DNA of 64,000 nt from Priestia abyssalis. GTDB lineage: Bacteria; Bacillota; Bacilli; Bacillales; Bacillaceae_H. Position numbers and translations under genes: made by a program. Shown in pieces: positions 34,654-43,637 of this stretch. The number at the start of each line of letters is the position of its first letter. Position 1 is the stretch's first letter. Location: contig NZ_KV917369.1 of the NCBI RefSeq assembly GCF_002019595.1, positions 1,016,417 through 1,080,416 of the forward strand. The letters run 5' to 3'. Under the pieces are notes generated by a model. The model did not search any database, was not told the DNA's origin, and worked only from the letters and a program-made list of their open reading frames with translations.

Positions 34654-36081
34654 ATGAAAAGTAAAGACGAAAAAGCATTTTGGCCGATCATCTCCGCCAT
34701 TTTTTTCGGGAATTTTTTGGCGGTCATGAATACATCTACTGTCAATGTGGCAGTTCCGGCTTTTATGGCGGAATTTTCGGCTGAACTGTCGATGGCGCAG
34801 TGGACGATTACGGGATTTATGCTTGCGGCAGGGGCGGCTGCTCCTTCTGCCGGATGGTTCGGTACACGGTTCGGTTATAAAAAAGTGTACATAAGTGTAT
34901 TGGGTGGTTTTTTTGTTTTCTCTGTGCTTTGTATTTTTGCCCCGACGATTGAAAGCTTGATTTTCTTCCGAATGATGCAGGGGATATGCAGCGGCATATT
35001 AATGCCTTCTACAATGACGCTCGTGTATCAGACGATTGAAAAAAAACGGCAGGCGTACGCCCTTAGTCTTTGGAGTTTGTCAGCGGGACTTGCACCTGCA
35101 ATTGGTCCGGTTCTCGCGGGATTTTTAATCGACTTGTTTGATTGGAAGGCGATGTTTTGTTTGAATTTGCCGATTGCCGCCATTGCGATGGCAGCGGCCA
35201 TGAAATTTTTGCCTGATACAGAGGCCGGTGCGAAAACACCTTTTGATTTTCCGGGTTTTTTGTTTTCGTTTATCGGAAGTATGCTGCTTTTGATCACCTT
35301 TTCAGAAGGGGGATCCTGGGGGTGGCTCTATTCGAAGACTTTGATGACCGCCGGTTTTGCCATACTATTTTTAGCTTTATTTGTAAGACGGGAGCTGAGA
35401 GTGGAATTTCCGCTGCTTAACTTCAGCGTATTGTCACATCGAAAGTTTGTGTATAGTTTACTGCTAAAAGCAGTGCTGTCAACGGGCTTGTATGTCGGTG
35501 CTTTCTTGCTCCCGATTTTTCTGCAGACAGGCCTTCAGCTTGACGCTTTTGAAACGGGACTGATTATGATGCCGAGCGCACTGATGATGGTGCTGTTTAC
35601 GCCGGTGTCAGGAAAACTTTATCATAAAACCGGCCCAGTGCCGCTCATTGTTGCGGGAATTTTCCTCATGATGGTTGGTACGTATATGCTGGGCAGCCTA
35701 TCCATTGAATCAACGACCGTTTATATCATCATCTGGACATCTGTCCGCTATATCGGTATTGCACTTTGTAATATGCCCATCACCAATGCCGGAATGTCAG
35801 CCGTGCCGCTGGAAATTGCGGGATACGCCTCGGCCATGAACAACTGGGTACGTCAATGCAGTGCGTCATTTTCAATTGCCTTTTTTTCGACGCTGCTTGC
35901 TTATCAGATTTCTGTACATGTCCAGGAAGGGAACAGTATGCCGGCTGCTGCGAGCTTTGCGGTTGGAGATGCGTTTTTTTATTCACTGATTCCTCTGATG
36001 ATGGCCCTTTCACTTTCGGTTCTGCTGCAGAAGGACAAAAGAAGCGGAATGGAAAAAAATAATGAAAGAACAGCCAGCTAG
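34654..36081 (+). CDS. MFS exporter, DHA2 (14-segment) type
   Basis: A 475-residue membrane protein with DHA2 features: MNTSTVNVAVPAF in segment 1, QWTITGFMLAAGAAAP, the loop GWFGTRFGYKKVY and motif C in SLWSLSAGLAPAIGPVLAGF. Relatives are EmrB/QacA drug and acid exporters. It is codirectional with the catabolic cluster but separated by 384 bases, so a role in exporting toxic intermediates is possible but not shown. Confidence 0.87.
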   Translation: MKSKDEKAFWPIISAIFFGNFLAVMNTSTVNVAVPAFMAEFSAELSMAQWTITGFMLAAGAAAPSAGWFGTRFGYKKVYISVLGGFFVFSVLCIFAPTIESLIFFRMMQGICSGILMPSTMTLVYQTIEKKRQAYALSLWSLSAGLAPAIGPVLAGFLIDLFDWKAMFCLNLPIAAIAMAAAMKFLPDTEAGAKTPFDFPGFLFSFIGSMLLLITFSEGGSWGWLYSKTLMTAGFAILFLALFVRRELRVEFPLLNFSVLSHRKFVYSLLLKAVLSTGLYVGAFLLPIFLQTGLQLDAFETGLIMMPSALMMVLFTPVSGKLYHKTGPVPLIVAGIFLMMVGTYMLGSLSIESTTVYIIIWTSVRYIGIALCNMPITNAGMSAVPLEIAGYASAMNNWVRQCSASFSIAFFSTLLAYQISVHVQEGNSMPAAASFAVGDAFFYSLIPLMMALSLSVLLQKDKRSGMEKNNERTAS

Positions 36082-36177
36082 AGAACAAGGGAGAAATCGT
36101 TTTCGATCCAATGCAAGGTCGTTCCCTTACAAACGATCGTTTTATGCTCAGTATTGAGCAATCAAGTTTGGAATGGT

Positions 36178-37026
36178 ATAAAGCGGAGTGAACTTGGAAG
36201 ACATTGCAGCACCGCAATGCTTTGAAATTGAAGATCGATTACGAAAAGATTGCAGCATCCCGATTTTCCATGATGACCAGCACGGTACAGCCATTGTGAC
36301 GGCAGCCGGATTGATCAACGCTCTTAAATTGGCTGACAAGAACATTAAAGATATTCGAGTTGTAGCAAACGGTGCGGGGGCCGCAGGCGTAGCGATTGTT
36401 AAGTTATTGCTTCACATGGGTGTAAAAGATGTGATTTTATGTGATACAAAAGGAATCATTTATGAAGGCCGCCCTGTTGGAATGAATCCATTTAAAGAAG
36501 AAATGGCCCGCATCACCAATAAAGAACAAAAGCAAGGGTCATTGACAGATGCGTTACCGGGGTATCCGCTGCAGGTGCCGTGACGAAAGAAATGGTTCGC
36601 TCCATGAATCATAATCCAATCATTTTTGCGATGGCCAATCCGGTGCCGGAAATTATGCCGGAGGATGCAAAAGAAGCGGGAGCACTTGTAGTGGGGACGG
36701 GCCGCTCGGATTTCCCGAACCAGGTGAATAATGTATTGGCATTCCCGGGTATCTTCCGCGGTGCCTTAGACGCTCGCGCAACAGAAATCAATGAAGAAAT
36801 GAAGCTTGCAGCTGTTTATGCCATTGCTGAGTTGATTCCAGATGAAGACCTTCATGCCGATTATGTCATACCTGATCCATTTGACCGCCGGGTAGCGGCC
36901 GATGTAGCAGCGGCTGTTGCTGCCGCTGCAATAGAAACGGGTGTTTCACGGAAGCATGTAGATATAGAAGAAATCAAAAATAGCCAATTAACATTAGGAG
37001 CGGAAAAACACCCCCTTTTTTTATAA
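36178..37026 (+). pseudogene. Malic enzyme, 5'-truncated and frameshifted
   Basis: Two overlapping frames encode the C-terminal two thirds of an NAD-type malic enzyme: VNLEDIAAPQCFEIE, FHDDQHGTAIV, VANGAGAAGVA, then after a shift near 36560 GVSAAGAVTKEMV, FAMANPVPEI and NNVLAFPG. The N-terminal catalytic Tyr/Lys region is absent, and a stop codon precedes the first conserved residue. About five codons are also lost at the frameshift (after DALPG). Confidence 0.88.
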
Positions 37027-37604
37027 CCTTTTTAGGTCCTGTCAGCTCAAAGTTGTTGAATGTATTACTACGAAAAAGAAGGCTCTGTGGAGAAAGGATC
37101 TCTGCGGGGCCTTCCTTCATGTTGGATACAAATAAAAGCCTCTCAGTTTCTCCTGAAGGGACAAATGTTTTATAGGATTGTAATAGTCAAAAGATTAACA
37201 AATAATAGCTGCGACCCTTAAACCAATTATTAAGGTTATACGAAAAAAATGTTTTCATATGCTGTTTATAAAAATGATTATCAAAAATAACGTTTTGTCA
37301 CAACAGGATTGTCAGAAACCCTAACAATGTTTTTTAAATTTTGTGAAATGTTCGTCTTTATCATTTACTTTTATGAGCTGCTTTGCTAAATTAATAGCTA
37401 TAATTACCTATATAGATCGATTTAGAAAATGTGACATGGGCGCTCTTTATCCATGTTAAATTATTTATGTGAATTATATATAGGTATATATGAATAAGTT
37501 GTCACTTTTCAATCTACCGGCATAGCAAAATATCATTATGTTGTATTTCAGTCTATAGTAGAGGGCTGGAAATGAATTTTTATTCATAAAAGGAGATGGA
37601 AGCA
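37027..37604. other. Gap of about 580 bases between malic enzyme relic and MCP-like gene
   Basis: It holds an imperfect stem (37078-37087 with 37105-37114) that might end transcripts of the relic, and a decayed copy of the two-hairpin repeat (37408-37470). I see no gene in it; base composition is AT-rich. Confidence 0.5.
37408..37470. repeat. Two-hairpin dispersed repeat, decayed copy R4
   Basis: The left flank and arm (GATCGATTTAGAAAAT, then GACATGG) match copies R1 and R2, but the loop reads GCTCTTT, the reverse complement of the usual AAAGAGC, and hairpin 2 is missing. Confidence 0.55.
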
Positions 37605-38603
37605 GTGGAGCATACCCAAGAGAGCAGCTTGAATGTTTCGGCAGTAATGAATGAATTGAAGCAGGATAACCGTAAAATGGAAGGTGTCATGAAGAAGATT
37701 CAAGATATATCATTGAAATCAAATATTTTAGCCTTAAATTCAGGGATTGAAGCCGCTCGCGCAGGAGAGGCCGGCAGAGCGTTTTCTGTTGTTGCGAAAG
37801 AAATTAAGAAATTCGCGGAAGAAAGCTTAAAAGCAAGCAAGGAGAGCGAAAGTATTATAAAAAACATTCAGAATAAAGCAAATGAGATTATCGCTTTGCG
37901 AACGGTTGATATTGCATTTGATACGATTGATAAGATTGATCGGAATTTATTCGAAAGAAACTGTGATGTTCAAGCATGGGCTACATTTGACGCGATTAAA
38001 GATTGTCTAATCGATCCGACAGTAAAGTCGAAAAAAATCGCGCAATTATTTATGAAAAACATTCACGAAATCTATGAGGTGTATTTTGATTTATTTGTCG
38101 TTGATATGTCGGGTGAAATCATTGCAGCAGCTCAAAACCAAAATCAAGTTGGAAGAAATATGTCCGAACGAGAATGGTTTCAGAAAACCATTCAGACTAA
38201 TGATGTTCACGTGACTGACATGTACTATTCTTCTGTTGCGGAAGGATATACAATGGGGTATTCTAGTCCTGTTCGTAATGATGCCGGAGAAATCATTGGT
38301 GTATTTACGACGAGATTTAACTGGGAATTTATTTACGACATTATTGAGCGTGTAAAAATTGATGAAAAAAGCAAGCTTTATGTCATTAACTCGGAAGGTT
38401 ATGTCATTGCTTCAAAGGATCGATCAGAGATTTTAAAAACGAAGCTCACGCACTTGAAAGCCGTTCAAAATGTGCTATCGGGAAGAGAAACACGCAGTTA
38501 TACGCTTGAAAATAACCAAATATATGCTTACTGTTTAACGGAAGGCTATAACGCTTATAAAGGGAAGGGATGGTCTGTGATTGTAGTAGAATCTATCTTA
38601 TGA
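37605..38603 (+). CDS. Soluble chemotaxis-type transducer with C-terminal Cache sensor
   Basis: About 332 residues. The N-terminus is a short MCP signalling hairpin (LKSNILALNSGIEAARAGE at its tip, FSVVAKEIKKFAEES), and the C-terminus is a Cache-like sensor (VYFDLFVVDMSGEIIAAA, REWFQKTIQ, YVINSEGYVIASKD). This reverses the usual order, and there is no membrane segment. The GTG at 37605 is chosen because AGGAG lies nine bases upstream; the ATG at 37596 directly abuts that site. No obvious promoter was found. Confidence 0.75.
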   Translation: MEHTQESSLNVSAVMNELKQDNRKMEGVMKKIQDISLKSNILALNSGIEAARAGEAGRAFSVVAKEIKKFAEESLKASKESESIIKNIQNKANEIIALRTVDIAFDTIDKIDRNLFERNCDVQAWATFDAIKDCLIDPTVKSKKIAQLFMKNIHEIYEVYFDLFVVDMSGEIIAAAQNQNQVGRNMSEREWFQKTIQTNDVHVTDMYYSSVAEGYTMGYSSPVRNDAGEIIGVFTTRFNWEFIYDIIERVKIDEKSKLYVINSEGYVIASKDRSEILKTKLTHLKAVQNVLSGRETRSYTLENNQIYAYCLTEGYNAYKGKGWSVIVVESIL

Positions 38604-38748
38604 TTCATGGAGTAGTCTCGATCATCGTGCCAACATATTAGGTACCACCACAGTACACCAGGGGAGGCTTTACAGAAAACAATGAAGAGGGTTCCTGCTG
38701 GGTGCAGATGTCTATCATGACAAAACAGAATTGTAGCTTGACAATCTT

Positions 38749-38794
38749 TATATAAATCAATGGGCATGAGTACCCGTGGCCATTGATTTATATA
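38749..38794. repeat. 15-bp perfect AT-rich stem-loop
   Basis: TATATAAATCAATGG pairs with its complement around a 16-base loop. No T-run follows. It stands alone just upstream of the promoter at 38812. Confidence 0.6.
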
Positions 38795-38811
38795 GGAATA
38801 AAATCCTGATA

Positions 38812-38840
38812 TTTACAGGAGAATAATAGTTTGCTATAAT
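38812..38840 (+). promoter_or_regulatory. Sigma-A promoter of small ORF
   Basis: TTTACA, 17 bases, TATAAT. A short inverted repeat AGTAAC/GTTACT (38894-38912) sits in the leader directly before the AGGAGG site and could affect its access. Confidence 0.7.
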
Positions 38841-38930
38841 TCAGTGTAAATTGACGCTTATACGTGTAAATATTCGAAAAAAGGGAATAAAACAGTAACG
38901 ATGAATGTTACTAGGAGGATTTTTTGAATC

Positions 38931-39098
38931 ATGAGTTTGAAAATGAAAGAATCAGCAATTTCCCAGCAAGAGTTTCTTCAGCTGCTCCAGCAATGTGAAG
39001 TGGAGGGAAAGGAAACGAAAGATGTAAAGGTGGAAACGTTTGTACAGGGTATTTCAGAAAAGCTGCAAATGCTGTACAGCCGAAAGGCGGCCGAGTGA
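38931..39098 (+). CDS. Small hypothetical protein, 55 residues
   Basis: A short frame beginning MSLKMKESAISQQEF and ending LYSRKAAE, mostly charged and helical with no membrane segment. Support comes from its setting: a good promoter at 38812, an AGGAGG 12 bases upstream of the ATG (rather far), and a terminator just after the stop. I do not recognise a family. It lies directly upstream of the envelope polysaccharide genes. Confidence 0.6.
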   Translation: MSLKMKESAISQQEFLQLLQQCEVEGKETKDVKVETFVQGISEKLQMLYSRKAAE

Positions 39099-39116
39099 AT
39101 AAAAGATGGTAGATGT

Positions 39117-39151
39117 AATCCCTGAAGCTGAGCTGTTAGGGATTTTTTTAT
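39117..39151 (+). terminator. Terminator of small ORF
   Basis: AATCCCT pairs with AGGGATT, followed by seven Ts. Confidence 0.7.
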
Positions 39152-39362
39152 GATCAGAAAAACGAAAGAAAGCGATTGCAATATATAATAGAAGAAACAG
39201 GTTCTTTTTCAGTAATTTGGTGAAGCCTGCTCTTACAGCGGGAAATCGTGAAAAGGTTGTATTAATTTTCTCATACCCTATGAAAAATTGGTAGATATCT
39301 GTCAATGGGTCTATTATAATGGGATATGTAGTTTTTTAAACGAGAATACTTGGAGGGTCATC

Positions 39363-40112
39363 ATGGAAGAAACCATTAGTCTGCGTGAATTATTTCAGAC
39401 GCTCAAAAAACGTTTATGGCTCATTGTGTTGATTACGATTATCGCCACGACGGTGAGCGGAGTGCTTAGCTTCTTTTTTCTAACACCCATTTATCAAAAT
39501 TCCACGCAAATTCTTGTCAATCAAGAAAAGTCACAACAGCAATTTTATAATCCGGCTGAGGTACAGACAAACTTGCAATTGATCAATACGTACAATGTCA
39601 TTATTAAAAGTCCGGCTATTTTGGAGCTTGTGAAGGACGAGTTGAAGCTTGACCGTTCCATTGAAGCGTTGACAGGACAAATTCAGGTCAATAGCGAAAA
39701 GGATTCACAGGTTGTCGCCATTACGGTACAGGATGAAGACCCTGCAATGGCTGCAAAAATTGCAAATACGACCGCCAATGTATTTAAAACAGAAATCGTG
39801 AAAATCATGAATGTCGATAACGTAAGTATTTTATCAACGGCTGATGTACCGTCTGAGCCAAACCCGGTGAAGCCGCGCCCTTTATTGAATATGGCGATCG
39901 CGCTTGTTGTAGGGGTAATGACTGGGGTTGGGTTAGCGTTCTTATTAGAATATTTGGATAATACGATTAAAAGCGAACAAGACGTGGAACGTTTACTGGA
40001 GCTTCCGGTTATAGGAGCGATTACGACAATCGATCAATCAGCGGCAGGAAAACGCGGTCAAAGACCTTCGGTTTCCATGAATCGTGTGAAAGGAGAGTCG
40101 ACACATGTTTAA
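39363..40112 (+). CDS. Wzz/YveK-type polysaccharide co-polymerase (kinase adaptor)
   Basis: A 249-residue protein with two membrane segments (about 18-41 and 175-198) around an extracytoplasmic Wzz domain. The proline-rich segment PSEPNPVKPRPLLNMAIAL before the second segment is characteristic. In Bacillus such proteins are the modulator subunit for a separate tyrosine kinase, which is encoded next and overlaps by eight bases. The ATG at 39363 has GGAGGG before it; upstream in-frame codons lack a site. Confidence 0.9.
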   Translation: MEETISLRELFQTLKKRLWLIVLITIIATTVSGVLSFFFLTPIYQNSTQILVNQEKSQQQFYNPAEVQTNLQLINTYNVIIKSPAILELVKDELKLDRSIEALTGQIQVNSEKDSQVVAITVQDEDPAMAAKIANTTANVFKTEIVKIMNVDNVSILSTADVPSEPNPVKPRPLLNMAIALVVGVMTGVGLAFLLEYLDNTIKSEQDVERLLELPVIGAITTIDQSAAGKRGQRPSVSMNRVKGESTHV

Positions 40113-40806
40113 GAAAAAGAAACAGGTCTCAGCTCCTTCTCCGCAGCGTTCTTTGATTGCTCATTTTCAGCCGAAGTCGCCGATTTCCGAACAATACCGG
40201 ACACTTCGCACCAATATTCAATTTTCTAATGTCGATGGAGAGATGCGGTCGTTAATGGTGACATCATCTAAGCCGGGGGAAGGAAAGTCGACAACGGTTG
40301 CCAATTTGGCGGTTGTATTTGCCCAGCAAGGAAAGCGGGTATTACTGGTGGATGCGGATTTGCGCAAACCAACCGTTCACTATACGTTCCGTCTGGAAAA
40401 CCATATTGGGTTGACGAATGTGCTGACAAAGCAGACGAGTTGGCGCTCTGCGATTCATTCATCCGACATTGACAACTTATCGGTGTTAACGAGCGGACCG
40501 ATTCCGCCGAATCCTGCCGAGCTATTGGCTTCTTCTTTCATGAAAGAGCTGCTGGAGGAGCTATATTCGCAGTTTGATGTCGTGTTGTTTGATACACCGC
40601 CGATTTTAGCGGTAACAGATGCCCAAATCATTGCTAATCTTTGCGACGGCTCAGTACTAGTCACGCATAGCGGCCAAACACCAATTGAAGCGGCACAGAA
40701 ATCGAAAGAACTGCTTCAAGCCGCTAAAGGAAAGCTTCTTGGTGTCGTATTGAATCAAAGAAAGCAAGAAGAAGGACAATATTACTATTATTACGGAACG
40801 AAGTAG
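40105..40806 (+). CDS. CpsD/YwqD-type tyrosine-protein kinase
   Basis: A 233-residue BY-kinase with Walker A SSKPGEGKST (Lys61), Walker A' VLLVDADLRKP, Walker B VVLFDTPP and a C-terminal tyrosine cluster YYYYYGTK for autophosphorylation. It overlaps the adaptor gene by eight bases. No polysaccharide synthesis genes follow in this window, so this pair may regulate envelope targets at large. Confidence 0.93.
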   Translation: MFKKKKQVSAPSPQRSLIAHFQPKSPISEQYRTLRTNIQFSNVDGEMRSLMVTSSKPGEGKSTTVANLAVVFAQQGKRVLLVDADLRKPTVHYTFRLENHIGLTNVLTKQTSWRSAIHSSDIDNLSVLTSGPIPPNPAELLASSFMKELLEELYSQFDVVLFDTPPILAVTDAQIIANLCDGSVLVTHSGQTPIEAAQKSKELLQAAKGKLLGVVLNQRKQEEGQYYYYYGTK

Positions 40807-40838
40807 AAAAAGACGGCTTACATTGCCGTCTTTTTTCA
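40807..40838. terminator. Bidirectional terminator between kinase and LCP genes
   Basis: AAAGACGGC pairs with GCCGTCTTT, with T-rich ends on both strands, between convergent genes. Confidence 0.85.
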
Positions 40839-40849
40839 TGTTCAAGATG

Positions 40850-41749
40850 CTATTTTAACGTATTTGAAATCATATCGCGTTCTTGTTCCGATACAATATA
40901 ATAGTAAATACCATTCATTTTTGTGCCGGTTCCATTTATTTGTACTTGTTTTAAGTTATGGACCGAATCTTTATAGTTTGCTTGAATGTATTGCATTTCC
41001 TTAAATGTTAAATTTGTTTTTATATTTTTGGAAATGCTATTTAAAATATTTTTGTAATTTGCGAGAGTAGAGAAGCTTGCACCTTCCTTGATAACTGCTT
41101 GAATAATTTGACGCTGGCGGTCCTGGCGGCCAAAGTCGCCTCTTGGGTCATCATAACGCATGCGGGAATATTTTAATGCTTCTTCTCCATTCAGGGTAAT
41201 CGTTCCTTTTGGAAAGTCTACTCCTCCATAGGAAAAGGCAAATTTGTTGTCTACAGTTATCCCTCCCACTGCATCTACAATATCTTGAAAGCTTTCCATG
41301 TTAACTTGTACGTAATAATCAACAGGAATATCTAAAAGGTGTTCTACTGTATCGATCGTCATATCCACCCCTCCAAATGCGTAGGCATGGTTAATTTTAT
41401 CTTCTATCCCTTTTCCGATGATTTCAGTGCGCGTATCACGCGGGATACTTACCATTTTTGACGATTTTTCAATTGGGTCGATCGTAAGAAGAATAAGGGA
41501 GTCAGAACGTCCGCGGTCTCCTTCACGTTCGTCCACGCCAAGCAATAAAATGGAAATCGGCTCTGTTTCAGTAAATGCGGTACGCTTGTCTGATTTATCG
41601 CGTTTCAACGGCTCATATGTTTGATTGACCGTTTCTTGAACAGTGTTATAAATTGAATAGGCAGCAGCTCCTATTGCAATGGCCAGACCCAAGGCTGTAA
41701 ATAGCAAGATTTTAGGCCAATTCTTTTTCTTTAATCTTCTAGTTGTCAT
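40850..41749 (-). CDS. LytR-CpsA-Psr family glycopolymer transferase
   Basis: A 299-residue protein: short cytoplasmic start, one membrane segment (about 14-35) and an extracellular LCP domain with the expected charged motifs ILLLGVDEREGDRGRSDS, VSIPRDTRTEI and MRYDDPRGDFGRQDRQ. LCP proteins attach teichoic acid or other glycopolymers to peptidoglycan. AGAGGA lies before the ATG. It faces the kinase gene and lies near the S-layer protein, whose SLH domains need such a wall polymer. Confidence 0.92.
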   Translation of the reverse strand: MTTRRLKKKNWPKILLFTALGLAIAIGAAAYSIYNTVQETVNQTYEPLKRDKSDKRTAFTETEPISILLLGVDEREGDRGRSDSLILLTIDPIEKSSKMVSIPRDTRTEIIGKGIEDKINHAYAFGGVDMTIDTVEHLLDIPVDYYVQVNMESFQDIVDAVGGITVDNKFAFSYGGVDFPKGTITLNGEEALKYSRMRYDDPRGDFGRQDRQRQIIQAVIKEGASFSTLANYKNILNSISKNIKTNLTFKEMQYIQANYKDSVHNLKQVQINGTGTKMNGIYYYIVSEQERDMISNTLK

Positions 41750-42124
41750 ATAGAATCGTCCTCTTTCATTTAGTGTAATTTGATTCGATTATAAGAGATT
41801 CATCATGAGCTAACAAAGGTACTTGTTACCAGTAAAAAGGATGGAAGATGCAATGAGTGTACGTGGAAGAAGACCGCATAGCTTCAAATGAGAAAGGGAA
41901 TCAGCTATGGGCGAGCTATTTTAACTAATATTTTTGTTCATAAGGCTGCTAAAGAGTAATATAAGATTCATAACATCCGTTCATACTTTTAAGACAAAGC
42001 GGTTGAACCAAAAAGCATTTTGGGTTCAACCGCTTTATTTTGGGTTATATAGATTATAATTATGGTATTAATTTACTGTGCTTCATTTATTTGTTATGAT
42101 AACTAGGTAGAATGGAGAGTCGAT
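41750..42124. other. Divergent intergenic region
   Basis: It separates the LCP gene from the membrane protein at 42125. It holds the stem-loop at 41996-42036 and a possible -10 (TATGAT, 42095-42100). No gene was seen. Confidence 0.5.
41996..42036. repeat. Long stem-loop in intergenic region
   Basis: AAAGCGGTTGAACC pairs with its complement; A- and T-runs extend the stem inward with one bulged base. ATTTT follows on the plus strand. It does not follow a recognised gene, so it may terminate antisense or unseen transcripts. Confidence 0.5.
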
Positions 42125-42721
42125 ATGATGAGAAAATGGATCGTAATTTTAGGCTCAGCTGTTGTTATATTGGGAGCCGGCGGTTATGCCGCTTATCATT
42201 ATGGAATGAATTTGGCGGCAGATAAAATTTCCGAGGAATTGGAGAAAAATCCGGAAGTCATGAAACAGATCGAAGAAGAAATCAAGAAAAATGAAAAAGA
42301 GCTGGCTCAATTGGGGGGAGGAGTGAGTTCCGAAGAGCAATCAGGGAAAGAATCGGGTTCTCAGAAACAAGCGGCAAAAGAGCAGGAAAATGGAGAGAGC
42401 GAAAGTTCTTCGTCTTCTGCTGGTGATAATGGGAATACGGCAGGTAAGCCGACGGATCCCGATACGGCAGTGAAGGCACCTGCTCCCGAGAAAACTCCCC
42501 CGGCGGAACAGTCAAAGCCTTCAGGAGGAAAAGAGTTTTCAAGCCGTAATGAGGCTGTCCGTTTTGCGATGAGCCGTTTTTCGGCATCTGAGATGAATCA
42601 GGTTCGCCAAATGGCGGCAGACGGGTTAACCGCAGATGAAAAAGCAAAGTTGAAGAGTATAGCATATTCGAAGTTTTCAGCTGAAGAAATTGCGGCTGTT
42701 CAACGAGCTGTTTCGAATTAA
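42125..42721 (+). CDS. Membrane-anchored hypothetical protein, paralogue 1
   Basis: A 198-residue protein with one N-terminal membrane segment (residues about 5-28), a charged helix (EELEKNPEVMKQIEEEIKKN), a long Ser/Gly/Pro/Glu-rich linker and a conserved C-terminal domain (FSSRNEAVRFAMSRFSASEM, GLTADEKAKLKSIA, FSAEEIAAVQ). The next gene encodes the same three-part plan. I recognise no named family. The location among LCP, kinase and S-layer genes suggests an envelope role, with the C-terminal domain probably outside the membrane. Confidence 0.8.
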   Translation: MMRKWIVILGSAVVILGAGGYAAYHYGMNLAADKISEELEKNPEVMKQIEEEIKKNEKELAQLGGGVSSEEQSGKESGSQKQAAKEQENGESESSSSSAGDNGNTAGKPTDPDTAVKAPAPEKTPPAEQSKPSGGKEFSSRNEAVRFAMSRFSASEMNQVRQMAADGLTADEKAKLKSIAYSKFSAEEIAAVQRAVSN

Positions 42722-42803
42722 GTTGAATTTTCCCTGTTAACATTTTTGCCGCTCGGCCGAAATATAGAGTGAGAGACTAAGTAAAGTGCAGGTGACAGGT
42801 GTT

Positions 42804-43637
42804 ATGCCTCGAATGAAAGAAGTGTGGACACCGTTAAAATGGTTCGGAATCCGCTATTTCAAAGACTCTGAAAATAAGGTGTATTACAAAAAAATAGGGA
42901 AAAACCACCGGCGGGAAACAAGACCTTTTTGGCGCTATAAACGTTTCGGCCTGGCAGCGTCCTTGCTGTTGTTATTAATTCCCGGATTCATGGGTTATGA
43001 AGTCGTGATGGATAAAGCGTCCGAAAAACTGGTTAATGAAGTGGCAGGGCAAGTAACAAAAGAAGAAATCAATGAGCTGCTGAAAGATCCGACCGTTCAA
43101 GAAATGATGGAAAAAGAATTGGGAACAAAAAAGGCGGCCGAGCTGCTGAAAGATCATGAGGTGGAAGCATCAGGAATTGCAACTTCCGGCATTTCAGACG
43201 ATGATTTAACCTTCAAACAAACGGGTACATCGCCTCAAACGGAGGGACAAGAACCGGCTGATTCATCTTCCGCTGCCATAACAGGAAAGAAGGACTCATC
43301 AGCAAGTGTTTCGGCAAATACGGATGAAAAGCCGTCATCCGTTAAGGAAGAGCAAAATCAGTCTGCAAACGCGAGTGAAAAGTCTTCATCCGGAAAAGAA
43401 CAGACAAGCGAATCAGATAATTCGGAACGCCCGATGTTTGAATCACGTGCGGAAGCAACAAAATTCGTGATGAGCAAATTTTCTATGTCAGAAATGTCGT
43501 CATTTGCGCAAATGGCACAGGGCGGATTGACATCAGAAGAAAAAACAGAAATCAAATCGATCGTCCAATCGCGATTGAGCGCCGAGGAGTATGAGGCCCT
43601 GAAAATATTTGGATTGATCGAGCTAAGCAAACAGTAA
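42804..43637 (+). CDS. Membrane-anchored hypothetical protein, paralogue 2
   Basis: About 277 residues: a basic cytoplasmic start (KWFGIRYFKD), one membrane segment (about 51-68), a helix resembling that of paralogue 1 (NELLKDPTVQEMMEKELG), a Ser/Glu-rich linker and the same C-terminal domain (FESRAEATKFVMSKFSMSEM, GLTSEEKTEIKSIV, LSAEEYEALK). The ATG at 42804 with AGGTGA eight bases before it is preferred over a GTG at 42786. It follows paralogue 1 by about 80 bases, so the pair is probably cotranscribed. Confidence 0.8.
   Translation: MPRMKEVWTPLKWFGIRYFKDSENKVYYKKIGKNHRRETRPFWRYKRFGLAASLLLLLIPGFMGYEVVMDKASEKLVNEVAGQVTKEEINELLKDPTVQEMMEKELGTKKAAELLKDHEVEASGIATSGISDDDLTFKQTGTSPQTEGQEPADSSSAAITGKKDSSASVSANTDEKPSSVKEEQNQSANASEKSSSGKEQTSESDNSERPMFESRAEATKFVMSKFSMSEMSSFAQMAQGGLTSEEKTEIKSIVQSRLSAEEYEALKIFGLIELSKQ

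Larger units (their letters stand above)
38604..38930. other. Gap of about 330 bases with a hairpin and a promoter
   Basis: No gene was recognised between the transducer and the small ORF. It holds the stem-loop at 38749-38794 and the promoter at 38812-38840, described separately. Confidence 0.5.

Noticed and set aside
38555..38767. 70-codon minus-strand frame after the transducer gene
   Set aside because: Overlaps the end of the transducer gene and an intergenic stem; no ribosome site or family.
42282..42743. 153-codon minus-strand frame opposite the first membrane-anchored paralogue
   Set aside because: Antisense to a frame with a membrane segment and a paralogue; no ribosome site or domain.
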